From NCBI RefSeq assembly GCF_000315625.1, contig NW_005434648.1, positions 67,374-131,373 of the forward strand: a stretch of DNA of 64,000 bases, in the 5' to 3' direction. The notes under the pieces are model-generated. The model made no database searches. It was not told the DNA's origin and saw nothing but the letters and a program-made list of their open reading frames with translations. This document shows positions 20,875 through 32,259 of this stretch, one piece after another; within the stretch, counting starts at the first letter, position 1, and every line of letters starts with the position of its first letter. A program made the translations under genes and the position numbers. Source of the DNA: Guillardia theta CCMP2712 (taxonomy: Eukaryota; Cryptophyceae; Pyrenomonadales; Geminigeraceae).

Positions 20875-21966
20875 GTCGCCGACTTGCTGTGCACTACCTT
20901 GAAGAAGCCAATCAAGAGCATGATCTCCCGAATCAAGTCCAGGTAGAGCGAGACGGCGAGGAGCAGTCGAAAGACAGAGGTACGGAGATCTTGGAGCACG
21001 AGCAGTGAAGCAAAAAGGAACACGAGCCGGTTGAAAGCGTACCATTGTATAATATTATCAACAGCAGGAATGTATTTCGCACGAGAGTGCACGGGAATAG
21101 GATGGAGTCCTATCTCTCTGAGGCCTTGTGTTTCTTCGGGGGTGCGGTGTGAACGGTGAGGGTGAGAGGGTCATCGGGTCAGGGAGGAAGGATGCGGTCT
21201 CAGCACAGAAGATCATGACCTGTTCCTGCTGCTATGCCGCCTTGTATCGCACCATCGTTCCCAGTGCCTGTATGAGGGGCGTTTGGGGGTCGTATCACAC
21301 TACCCCTAGCTCACACTTGACCCCTCAGAAACAACTAAACACCACGGGTACCATACCATCACTATCGACCCTTACCACCCCCCACCATCAACAGACGGAT
21401 CTTGAACTACCCTACCCGCGTGTTTCCCTACCCCCTCCATTTATACCAAATCGTTTGGTACCCTACCCATTAAATTATCACCCCCCTGAGGATGAACCCC
21501 ACATGCCTCCAGGATCTCCTACCCACCCGTTGCAATGAATTTGACCCTACCCTTTCAATTTTTTACCCCAGCAAGGTGTAACCCCCCTCACGACATCCTC
21601 ACCTGAAATCGAGAAGTGCCTCATATCATGTACCGGTGGTTTATCCACCCCACCCCCTTTCTTTTCACCCCCACCCCACTGTTTGAACCATCCACTCCAT
21701 CTGCCGTGCTGCCACCAGCTGCTACGTACACCCCACCCACATCTTTCCCTTCTCAGTACCCTACCACTAACTGTACACCCTGGAATCCTAAGCTTAACCC
21801 CCTTTGATGAGCAGGGACCCCTTTCCACATTCAAACACCCCTCCTTAAGTCTGATTTTTGTAGCCCAGCCTTGTCTACAATCCGTCTATTTTTGCAAACA
21901 GTAGGGGTTCTAGATCACCCCCACCCCGTTCACCAATACCCCCACCCCCCAGCTTGAAGCGGCGCC
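20875..21966. other. Spacer with C-rich GTACC / CCCCACCC island
   Basis: From about 21280 to the H+-PPase start the plus strand becomes C/T/A-rich with repeated TACC, ACCCCACCC and GGTACC motifs and few G runs. This is unlike flanking coding DNA. Overlapping open frames (21128-21538 +, 21547-21834 -) follow the composition and show no domain. It ends at ATG 21967. Confidence 0.6.
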
Positions 21967-24608
21967 ATGACCCTCGTCGACCCGCACACCGGCGCCCGCG
22001 CCCGCATGTCCAAGACGGAAGGAGACGTGGAGATGGGGGGCAGCGCTAGCGCCCTCCTGCTCTCTGAGCCCAAGTACCGCAAGCCTCGTCCAGGATCCCT
22101 CCAGGTGTCCACCTCCTCTCCGCCCTCCTCTCCTCTGTTTTTTCCTCTGCCGTTCTTGTTCTGCTGTGTGGTCGAGGAGACACTGCGGTACCAGAAAGAG
22201 TTTTCTGAGTGTGCGAGACGATTTTCTGTTAAAGACGAAGACTGTGAAGTGATGTGAAAAGATGTGAAGCTATGCACGTTTTCAAGATAGGTCCTGACAT
22301 GCTTCCGCAGGTCAGCGGAACAGTCCTCACCATCGTTTGTGTTCCGCTTTGCTTGGCGCTGCTTTTCCTCGGGCTACAAACCAACACCGTTGCCCTAATG
22401 GTGTTTGTAGTTACTTGTGCCAGTCTCTACTTCGCCTATCAGATGGCATTGAACATCCTGGCAATTAACATCGCGGCGGATCAAGAGAACATGTTTCTTG
22501 TCTCCGAACCCATCAGAGAAGGCGCGGAAGGTTTTTTCAGGACTCAGTATGGAACCATATCGCGATTCTCTGTGGCCTTGTTCATCTGCATTATCATCAT
22601 CTATTCGTTCAGGCAGTTGACACCTGAGCAAGAGCAGGCTGGTATCAGCAAGGGGCTGCTAGCTACAATTACAGGCATCTCATTTTTGCTCGGAGCGTTC
22701 TGTTCTGGAATCGCTGGGTACTCGGGCATGTGGGTGTCTGTGCGTGCAAATATTCGAGTGGCAGGTGAAGCTCGAAAATCAATGCGAGCTGCCTTGTATG
22801 TCGCTTTGCGAGCTGGAGGATTCGCCGCGCTGGTGGTCGTTGGGCTGACGGTCATGGGCGTGACCTTCCTGTTCTGCGTATGCCATGCCCTGCTCGGTGC
22901 TGGGAGCGGAGGATCGATGAAGTCAACAGACATTCCTATGTTGCTGGTCGGATATGGGTTCGGAGCCTCCTTCGTTGCCTTGTTCGCTCAGCTTGGCGGT
23001 GGAATCTACACCAAGGCTGCAGATGTTGGTGCTGACCTTGTCGGGAAAATAGAATCCGATATTCCAGAAGATGACCCAAGGAACCCAGCAGTGATCGCAG
23101 ACCTAGTGGGAGACAACGTGGGTGACTGTGCTGCTCGTGGCGCTGATCTCTTCGAGAGTATTGCAGCTGAGATCATCAGCGCGATGATCTTGGGTGCAAG
23201 CATGGCCAAGAAAGCTAACCTAACGTCGTCAGAAACCATTGGCTTCATGATGTTCCCATTGGTTGTTCACTGTATGGACCTTGTAGTCAGCGGAATTGGA
23301 ATTATTTCAGTGAGCAGGGATGCCCCAATCAGCAACATCTTGGAGGATCCGCTTGAAGTCATGAAGAAAGGGTACAAGGTATCCCTGGTACTTGCCGTCA
23401 TTGGATTTGGAATTGCTTGCAACACGATGCTTTCAATCTCATCTGCACCGAGTGCATGGATTTATTTCTATGGCTGTGGTCTGATTGGAGTCGGGTCTGC
23501 CTATTTGTTTGTATGGATTTCACAATACTACACCGATTACAAATACCGCCCTGTGCGGCAGCTCGCAGAATCGAGTACGACGGGTCATGGTACGAATGTC
23601 ATTGCAGGAGTCGCTCTTGGAATGGAGTCGACGGCGATGCCAGTAATAGTCATCAGTGTCGCCATCGTTTCCGCTTACTGGTGTGGAAGAATGTCGGGAC
23701 TCGTGGATGCCAATGGGATTCCCTGTGGAGGTCTGTTTGGAACAGCCGTTGCAACCATGGGTATGCTCTCTACAGCAGCTTATGTGCTCGCCATGGATAT
23801 CTTTGGTCCCATTGCAGACAATGCAGGAGGGATTGTTGAGATGAGTTCGCAGCCAGCGAATGTCAGGGAGGTTACTGACTCCCTTGATGCGGTTGGAAAC
23901 ACCACAAAGGCTACGACCAAAGGTTTCGCCATCGGGTCTGCCGCGCTGGCATCATTCTTGTTGTTTAGTGCCTACATGGATGAGGTTTCGGCGTTTACAG
24001 CCAAACCATTCAATCACGTCGACATTGCTGTCCCCGAAGTTTTTGTTGGAGGTTTGCTTGGCTCGATGTTGGTCTACCTCTTCAGCGCGTGGGCATGCAA
24101 AGCTGTTGGCAAATCAGCCCAGGAGGTTGTCAAGGAAGTGAGAAGGCAGTTTGAGGAGAGGCCTGGAATCATGACGTATCAGGACAAGCCTGACTATGAC
24201 CGCTGCGTCTCCATTGTTGCCAAATCTGCATTGCGTGAGATGACGGCTCCCGGCCTTTTAGCTGTTTCAATGCCCATCATCGTAGGAGTCACATTCAGAT
24301 ATGTGGGTTTGCTAACGAAGCAAACGATGCTGGGGCCTCAGGTTGTCGCGGGTTTCCTCATGTTCGCGACGGTTGCGGGGATCCTGATGGCTCTTTTCCT
24401 CAATACAGCTGGAGGCGCGTGGGACAACGCAAAGAAGTACGTGGAGACAGGAGCGTATGGTGGGAAAGGTTCCGAGACGCACAAAGCAGCTGTAACAGGA
24501 GACACTGTGGGCGACCCATTCAAGGACACGGCCGGGCCATCAATTCACGTGCTGATCAAGATGCTGGCGACCATTACGCTAGTGATGGCTCCCCTCTTTC
24601 TTGACTAA
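21967..24608 (+). CDS. K+-independent (type II) H+-translocating pyrophosphatase
   Basis: Integral membrane proton pump of acidic compartments, driven by pyrophosphate hydrolysis. Exon 1 (21967-22104, 46 codons) joins in phase to exon 2 (22311-24608), giving about 811 residues with many membrane spans, typical of plant-type V-PPases. The catalytic loop reads DVGADLVGKIESDIPEDDPR, then NPAVIADLVGDNVGDCAARG, holding the acidic Mg-PPi ligands; a second acidic site is near the C-terminus (GDTVGDPFKDTAGPS). The ion-specificity motif is GNTTKATTKG: Lys at about residue 579 and Thr at 582 mark the type II, K+-insensitive class, where type I has Ala at the Lys position. The predicted intron, 206 nt, is longer than most here. 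The start has GGCGCCATGA context. Family call is very secure. Confidence 0.95.
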
Positions 24609-24690
24609 CTTTGGCCTCCCCCCCTGTGAGGTTCCCGTCTGTGAATATGCGCGAGACTTCCTCTGCTTGCGATGTTTGTATATTGTCACG

Positions 24691-24696
24691 AATAAA
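24691..24696 (+). terminator. AATAAA polyadenylation signal of the H+-PPase gene
   Basis: AATAAA occurs 83 bases after the H+-PPase stop codon, in a T-rich 3' region, at a usual distance for a polyadenylation signal. Whether this lineage relies on AATAAA is not shown by other genes here. Confidence 0.4.
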
Positions 24697-24851
24697 AGCG
24701 GATTGTCGATGACCAGACTTTTGCTCTAGTTCCATTGCGGCCCACACACACATGCGGCGCTCGTTGGGTGGCGTCGGTTCAACCAGCAGCACGGGCAGAC
24801 GCCACTGCATGCACAGAGTTGGAACCTCGAGGGTCGCAGGAGAATCAAGTT

Positions 24852-26254
24852 TTACCTCCTCATGCCTCGCATGCTCCGCGTCCACAGGATCAGGCCGTAC
24901 CGCTTGCCGCCGGTCACAGGAAGCACCTCGTGCAGCTTGACCGCGTCATGCCAGCAGGCGACACACGAGTCAACGCACCTGCCGTCCGACGTGCAGCACA
25001 GCCCAACCCGGTGCGGGAGCCTTGAAGGACCCGAGGGTTTTCAGCTCCTCGCCTGAGCCACGGCGGCCATGGAAGACGAGCTCTCCTCCTTGGTAGTCGC
25101 TGCCTGCCACATCAGCACAGCGGAGGCTGAGAAGAGACCGCAGACCTCTGAAGACAGACGTTGAGGGTGATCTCCGAGTCGTCGGTATGCGACACAAGGT
25201 GGTTCCTCCTCGGACGGAATTCAGTCCCTGCTTGTCCTGGCTGTCTCTGCTTGTCTGGCATGGCAAGTAGACGTCAGGTATCCATCGCATGCAGGTAGTA
25301 GGACGTACCGCCCTCTCCGCCGTCCTGCTGGTCGATCACGTCCTTGGGAGCGTATCCCACGATGTAGCCGTGCCTCCAGTCAAGAGTCTCGCCTTCCAGC
25401 TCGTCCTCGAATAGAGCTTCTGCCTGCCACTCCCGTGAGCCCATGAGGCGACAGCGCAAGCAGCACCAGCGGAGAGACAACTTGCCTCAGGAGCATATCG
25501 TTGATCCACCTGTGCGTCCCAATGTTTAAGAAATGCGCTCCCTTCACTCTCTTCTCCGTTGCCCTACTCCCTTTCCTCCTCCTCTCTCCAATCTCACCCT
25601 CTTCTCCTCTCTCCTCTCCTCTCTCACCCTCTTCTCCTCTCTTCTCTCTCACCCAAGCTTCATCATGTCTAGTACGGCTGGTCTCTCGCTGTCGAACTTG
25701 CCCTCCAGTTTCTCCTGGCGCGTGAAGGCAGCAAAGTCGTTGGCGCACGAGACGATCTGTTGGCAGAGCGAAGGCTGGAGGAGAGGAAACGAGTAGACTC
25801 CGTCCGCCTCCTCGCTCAAGATTTTATTCAGCTTCCCAAGTCGCAGTTTCCCATCCCCGTCGATCAGCTCCAAGAATCGCTTGTCCCAAATGTCCTGTGG
25901 GGCTGGGGCCGTTGCAAGCCTGCAAAGGAAAGAGGAAGAGGAGAGCAACTTTTGCCGCAGCTTCTCCTTCTCCTCCACCACCTTGTCGAGCTGAGCTCGC
26001 AGCTTCATCTCCAACTCCTCGATGTCGCTCATCTGCCATCGCTGCAGGTAGTTGGGATAATGGTCGAGCCCGAACGTCGCGTGCATCACCATGGCCGCGT
26101 CGCTCGCCCTGGCCCCCACGCAGACCTTCTCGTTGATGGCCCCGCATCCCCCTTCGCTTCCTCTCAGCACCTCCTGTGCCTTCAAGCCTCCTCCTCCTCC
26201 TCCCCCTTCCCCCCCCCCCAACATCGCTGCCACCATCCACCAGAACCAGCCCAT
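24852..26254 (-). CDS. Secretory-pathway 2-oxoglutarate/Fe(II) dioxygenase
   Basis: Probable hydroxylase of the prolyl/lysyl (P4H/PKHD) type acting in the ER or Golgi. The N-terminus, MGWFWWMVAAMLGG, looks like a signal peptide. A coiled segment follows (SDIEELEMKLRAQLDKVVEE), then the catalytic domain: DGVYSFPLLQPSLCQQIV, LDWRHGYIVGYAP, HTDDSEITLNVCL (Fe-binding His and Asp), DYQGGELVFHGR, GWAVLHVGRQ, and finally HEVLPVTGGKRYGLILWTRS (distal His and the Arg that grips 2-oxoglutarate). At least four introns are visible. The ATG at 26254 is the first in frame. The stop is at 24852-24854. It lies next to the collagen-like gene, whose Pro/Lys residues would be plausible substrates; this link is inference from adjacency only. 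Confidence 0.8.
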
Positions 26255-26349
26255 GTCACAGGGGCGCAACAAACTTGAAGGTCTTTTTAACCTTTACAAG
26301 ATCTCGACGTGGTAGAGTTACGCTCAGATCAATACAAGGCGACGAGACT

Positions 26350-26622
26350 GAAAACTGAAGGAAGAGAGAAGTGAAGGGAAGGAGAGGAAGAGAGAAGTGA
26401 AGGGAAGGAGAGGAAGAGAGAAGTGAAGGGAAGGAGAGGAAGAGAGAAGTGAAGGGAAGGAGAGGAAGAGAGAAGTGAAGGGAAGGAGAGGAAGAGAGAA
26501 GTGAAGGGAAGGAGAGGAAGAGAGAAGTGAAGGGAAGGAGAGGAAGAGAGAAGTGAAGGGAAGGAGAGGAAGAGAGAAGTGAAGGGAAGGAGAGGAACAG
26601 AGAAGTGAAGGGAAGGTGAAGG
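26350..26622 (+). repeat. 26-bp minisatellite, about 10 copies
   Basis: Near-perfect tandem units of AGAGAAGTGAAGGGAAGGAG plus AGGAAG. Because three units make 78 bp, the minus strand stays open with a 26-residue Leu/Ser/Pro pattern in two frames. It lies in the short spacer between the dioxygenase start (26254) and the collagen-like gene's stop (26727). Confidence 0.95.
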
Positions 26623-26726
26623 AAGAAATTGAGTTTAGAGGCCATGAGAAGGACCAACGGAGGACGGAGGCAGGGCAGCAGCAGGGAGTTTTTGTTGGAG
26701 TCTTCAATGCGATTAACAAGCTGCCC

Positions 26727-29700
26727 TTAGAGGGTACCGCAGAAGCAGACGCACTTCTTGTCTTTGCCGTCTTGGTCTCCGAGGATGTTTTTGATCTTCT
26801 TGGTCAGCAGCGGGAGGCTGCCCACGCGCACCGGGTTGTTGTTCTTGCAGAAGCACCTGCAGCACGAGCTCAGCTCACCGCCAGTAGAGGTCAGAGATAG
26901 GAACAATCAGGGAGCTGGGAAGTGGAGCTGAGAGCAGGGAATGAGCTGGACTTACTTGTTGCTGCTGTTGCATGTGCACTGCTTGACGCAGCCGCACGTG
27001 TAGCTGGTGGCATCACCACCTTTCGGGTTGATCACTTTGATGTCCTGCAGCGGCTCCCACTTGGTTGACACGACGTCTGACGCTGTGCCTATTGGCGCCA
27101 TCGCCCAGTCCGAACCTGAAGGAGCGTGAGGAGAGGAGAGGAGAGGAGAGGAGAGGGGAGGGGAGGGGAGGGGAGGGGAGGGGAGGGGAGGGGAAGAGAG
27201 GAGAGGAGAGGAGAGGGGAGGAGAGGGGAGGAGAGGAGAGGGAGAGGACAGGAGGATTGGGTTGAGGAATGATAGGAGGCGAGACGCAAGACTGAGAAAG
27301 AGACCTCCGTCGTTGCAGTACTTGTTGGTTGGGTTCTGACTGCACCACATTTGAGCGCTATCATACGCGAAGCAGCTGCAAGAGGCTCAGAAGTGACTTT
27401 GATTGACCTCCCCCTCACAAGTTGTTTGAGTCTCGGAAGCGGCAGCCATTTGCCGGGCCCTCGAGGGACTGCTCGCAGTCGGCAGACCTGCAGCCAGTCG
27501 TCAGTCTTCCCCCATACCTCCTCTGTCATCGTCACACATGCAGTTAGCCATCATGGACATTTGCTCCGCTGCGACACTGATTTGCCTGGACTGACGTCAC
27601 GATATCGACAAGGTGACAGAAGAAATTTCTCACTTTTCGTCACGATACTTCGCGCACTTATCATTCAGTATCGATTTCCTGGTCCTCATCTCAGCCACCT
27701 CCAACGCCTTCGCTCCCGCATGCTCACATCGGATTGTTATCCTTGAAGAGTGAAACAAGCGCAGGCGGGAATGCATCGTTATTTGGTGGTGGTGGTGGTG
27801 GTGGTGGTGGTGGTGGAGCACCCGAAGAGCTAGCGCTCTCCGGCATCTTCATCCCGTAGCACACAAGCTTGCTCCATGGCTTTCCCTTGTTCCGGTTCCT
27901 GCGGCTTCACGTCAAAACTATCAATGGCATATCCCGTGTACGCACCCAGTGCACTTGCTGCCGTGAGTAAGGGAGCCCCAGTTCTGCCACGTCAAGTCAA
28001 CGCGAATCGCCGCAGGACGAGCTTCACCGTTCCGGCAGGGAAGATTCGGCTGTTAAGGCAGCAATCCTTCTGGCCCTGCCCATATCGTCACCCCCACATC
28101 CCGTCACCCCACCTCCCTCACATTGTCGTTGGCGTTGCAGTTGCCATAGAAGTGCTCGGCCTGGTTGGGTCCGGACGTGAGCTCTGGCGTGCCCAGTGAG
28201 AAACATTCTACTGCACATAGTCAAACGTGGAGCTACCTGCAAAGGACTTGCTGTCTGGGACAAGAGGGTATACAGCAGAGGAGCACATGCACACTTTGGA
28301 GGCCGAGGGAGCTGGATCCTTGTCTGCGGGCCCCTTGAGTCTTCACACAGCACAGCAAATGTCTTCGTACTGAAGTTGGAAGCTTTGCACTGAATGCTTC
28401 CTGAAACGAGCTTTGGTGCTGACCACTTCCCGTCGACTCCAATTCTGACATTCCCTTCGCATTTGCAACTTGCTCCCTGTCATTCGAAGTCTTCAGGGAC
28501 ATGATGCAACAGCGGATTCCGCTACCTGGTCTGCGCACTTCGTCTCTTTGTTCACCCACTCATTGCCGAACATTGCAAACAAGCAAGCATTTTTGACCTG
28601 AAATGATGATTAAACTGTATCAGCTCTAATTGTTCTTTGGAATTTGACCTGGTAAGATCCAGCAGCGATTTTGCTTTCATCGAAGGTAATATCATCGAGA
28701 TAGAGGCCTGCTTGTTCATCAGACAGAGGTAGAATCTTTGAGCTATCATACCGTCGGGGTTGCTGATCTCAAAGCCGTTTGCACACTGACAACCCTGCAC
28801 GTATCGGATCAGAACGACCAATTGCAAAGTCAGAGCCATGGAACATGCCTTGCTCTTCCCTGGGGCAGGATCCTTGCCGAATGTTGTGATGGAGCAGAGC
28901 AACTAGAAGCTGTCAACAGAGCACTGTGAGCTTCCTGGTAGTACCTGAGACGTCGAGCCAACATCTTCGGTCCAGCTATCACCGCTCCCATACCTTGAGC
29001 AAACTAAGGGGTGATGAAGCACGGGAAGCGAAGACTCACCGGACGCGGCCGTTACATGTGCACTGCTGGCCTTCACTAGCGCAATCCTCTACAGAATCGT
29101 CATGATTGAATGGAATCAAAGCTGACCATACTCCAATCGGCCCCTGCACAGAGCCCGCACATGTTCTCCCGCACACCGAAGGCCTTACAGGCCGCACTCC
29201 TGACGTAGCAATTGCCGAAGTCTGTCTCCCTGTTCAACAACCTTTCAGCCCCTGAGAAATGTCAGATTTGGCTACAGACTTGGCGACAGGAATGCTGACA
29301 CGGGAAGGACCAGCACCTGCAGGAAGATCAGTCTGCTATCTGGAGGTCTACAATCTTCAGTCCTTACCATCCAGTCCAGGAACACCGACCGCACCCTGTG
29401 CTCCTGGCGCCCCAGTGCTGATCAAAACATTAAGCCAATGGATATGCGATTCATAAAGTGATCTCACGGTCCGTTCTGGCCTGGTTGTCCCTGGGGTCCC
29501 GCTGCACCCACGGCACCGTCCTTGCCTGCTGGTCCTGGTTCTCCTGTCGGCCCACGAGGCCCGGGGGGGCCTTCCGGACTGTTCTCTCCTTGCGGGCCAG
29601 GCAGCTACGATCCGTGGTCAGACGCAGAGCAGAAGCCAAAGTGGCATACTCCATCAGCTCCGTTCGTTCCTGGTGCACCAGCAGAGCCGGGGATGCCTCG

Positions 29701-31017
29701 GGCTCCTGGGGGACCCTGAAGGCCTGGACTTCCTTGCGCTCCATCTGCTCCTTTATCTCCTTCTTTGCCTGCTTCCCCGATGCTCCCTGTCATCCCCTTG
29801 GCTCCCGTTCTTCCCTGGCAGCCGGGTGAGTGGCGCAAGCGAGGAGAGAAACGCTCGTTCTCAGCTTACTTGAATTCCTGGTACACCAGTAGGGCCAACG
29901 GGTCCCTTGTGTCCGACTGGTCCCCTTGAGCCCTGAGGTCCTTGTTCACCTTGTGGCCCGATGTCTCCGGGTGGCCCTGGCGACGAATTCAATATGGAGA
30001 TGTATCAAGAAGTATTTCGTCATTTGCGGTCATACAAACTTCACCGACATACAGTCCCAACTGCATCAGAGTAGCATCTGGTACCTGTGAATCCTCGTGG
30101 ACCTCGGGGGCTTATCTTCACCCTCATCTCACGGGGAGCACCGTGTTCGAAGTTACCCCGGATCAACTGGAACATGTCTCAATCGCTGAGAAAGCAGTGA
30201 CATGACCTACTCTGAACTCTTGTTTCATCTTAGCAAGCTTAGCTCGAAGAGCTGAAACCATGGCCGAAATCGAGATATCACCAACGGGTGCCTGGGGAGC
30301 TGAAATATCGCTGGAGATAGATTCATCTGCTTTGGCCATATAATTTGCAGCCCAATGCTTGGTGCATTCAGTCGAATCTGCCGAGGCAAGGCAAGGATTC
30401 TTGTGGGCAGATCCTAGAGCCTGCGGAGGGGTATCAGGAGACCTCTCTTCTCGTCTCTGTCCACAGTCTTCCACCTCATCCATGCGCTTCTTCGCCAATT
30501 CTAAAGGGGCCGAGAAAATGTCTGACAACTGCGACCTGCGACCTGCGACCTGCAGCTGGGGTGAGGTGAAGAGTGACACAAAAGGGAAGCAAACATACCT
30601 GCAGCATTTCTTGTCTGTGCTGCCCATGAAGACCTACCAGCAACACACACACAAGAACCACAAGCGAGCCGGGAATCAACCAGATTATCCGAGATCGCCT
30701 CCTGTAAGAACCCACTTATCGACGAATGCAGCACTAAACAAGAAGGAAATGGAGGAGAGAGTGAGGAGCAAGGGGACAGAGTTGGGCGAGAGGTCATTAA
30801 CAAAGGATGAACTACATAACGAGGTCAAAGGAGAGGGATAGACGAAGACTGGGGTGATTTTTAGAGGGGCTTGGGGGAAGGGGAAGGTTGTAGAGCAGAT
30901 ACAGCACAGAGAGGATCTTGCAGGAGAGTAGAACGAGCACAGGAGGAGCAGAGGCTTCAGAGTTTCTGCCATGCCGCACCTGTCGAAGGGTAGCAGCGGC
31001 TCCTTCTCAGACGCCAT
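26727..31017 (-). CDS. Collagen-like type II membrane protein with Cys-rich C-terminal region
   Basis: Exon 1 (30980-31017) encodes [12 protein letters not shown], with an EPLLPF dileucine-like tail. It splices over 30702-30979 to [20 protein letters not shown], a single membrane anchor, so the bulk should be lumenal or extracellular. A stalk follows, with a helical segment ([19 protein letters not shown], about 30220-30280). Gly-X-Y repeats (about 29450-30110) include [18 protein letters not shown] and [17 protein letters not shown]. The C-terminal part has several Cys-rich units with recurring CxC pairs and GADWSM/GSDWAM motifs: [48 protein letters not shown]. The final exon reads [24 protein letters not shown], stop at 26727-26729. 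Introns carry purine arrays. Exon joins in 27.3-29.3 kb are approximate. Collagen-like repeats are the firm part; function is unknown. Confidence 0.65.
27125..27250 (+). repeat. GAGGAGAGG / GGGGA array inside an intron
   Basis: Purine-only tract of 5-bp units (GGAGA, GGGGA) between two Cys-rich exons of the collagen-like gene. On the gene's sense strand it is a long polypyrimidine tract, which could aid 3' splice-site recognition. Confidence 0.85.
27784..27818 (+). repeat. GGT trinucleotide array
   Basis: About eleven GGT triplets in non-coding sequence of the collagen-like gene, probably an intron. On the minus strand it reads ACC/CCA/CAC. Confidence 0.9.
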
Positions 31018-31332
31018 CGCGCCCCTTCGCTTGACGACCCTCCACCACCCTACCACCCAACTGTACCCCCGAAATCTACGGTGATTATCCCCACCCCTCC
31101 TCGCGAGGACATCATAGGGGGTACAATAGTGGTATATACACCGGTAGCGGGGGATATTTCAGTACCTACCCCTACCTGATTAAGACCTCCACCCACCCAC
31201 ATGTATGTATAATACACAAAAACGTTTTTCTAGTACCAGATAGCTCGATACCCGGTACAAACTTCTTTAATATGTATTTATATTTGACTTTTTTCTTCTT
31301 CTCGATTTAGCAATGAAATGGGGCAGTGGTAG

Positions 31333-31740
<408 letters not shown>

Positions 31741-32259
31741 TAGAGGGGGGAAAGGTAGAGTGCGTGTTTGAATTTGAAGTGAGTAGGGAAAGGAGAATGG
31801 AGTACGACAGGAAATGACTGTACTTCGGTTGAGTACGACAAGAAGTGACTGTACTACCGGGATGGGAGGGATGGAGGGAGCAAGTCAGCATAGAGATGTG
31901 TTGCAGGACTACCACAGACTGAATGGATGTCATTGAACCAGGTACCTTGGGGCCAGTGAGATCCGAAAAGCAGCCCATGCCGTTTGCGATCCTTCAGCGC
32001 GCTATGGCGCAAACAACACTGTTTGAAACGCACGACCACAAGTACAACCCCAAAGACCACAACGAAGAGGAGTTTTGCGCATGTCCGCAAATCTATGATG
32101 TGCAGAGCAATTTTCGAAGCGAGCAGTTTTCATGCTTCTGCCCATTCAACTATCAGCATGCCATTTACCTTTCAAACCCCACTTCTCTCTGATGTAGCTC
32201 TTTCTGTTTAGAAATGAAACAGCGTGATTAAGTTTACAAAGAATTCTTATTTAGCATTA

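Noticed and set aside
20605-21045. 146-codon minus-strand open frame over the FANCE-like 3' end
   Set aside because: Opposite strand to well-fitting FANCE-like exons; no domain and no splice support.
31923-32192. 89-codon plus-strand open frame with ATG
   Set aside because: No domain, no paired exons and no recognisable promoter; a chance open frame in A/T-richer DNA cannot be excluded, so it is not called.
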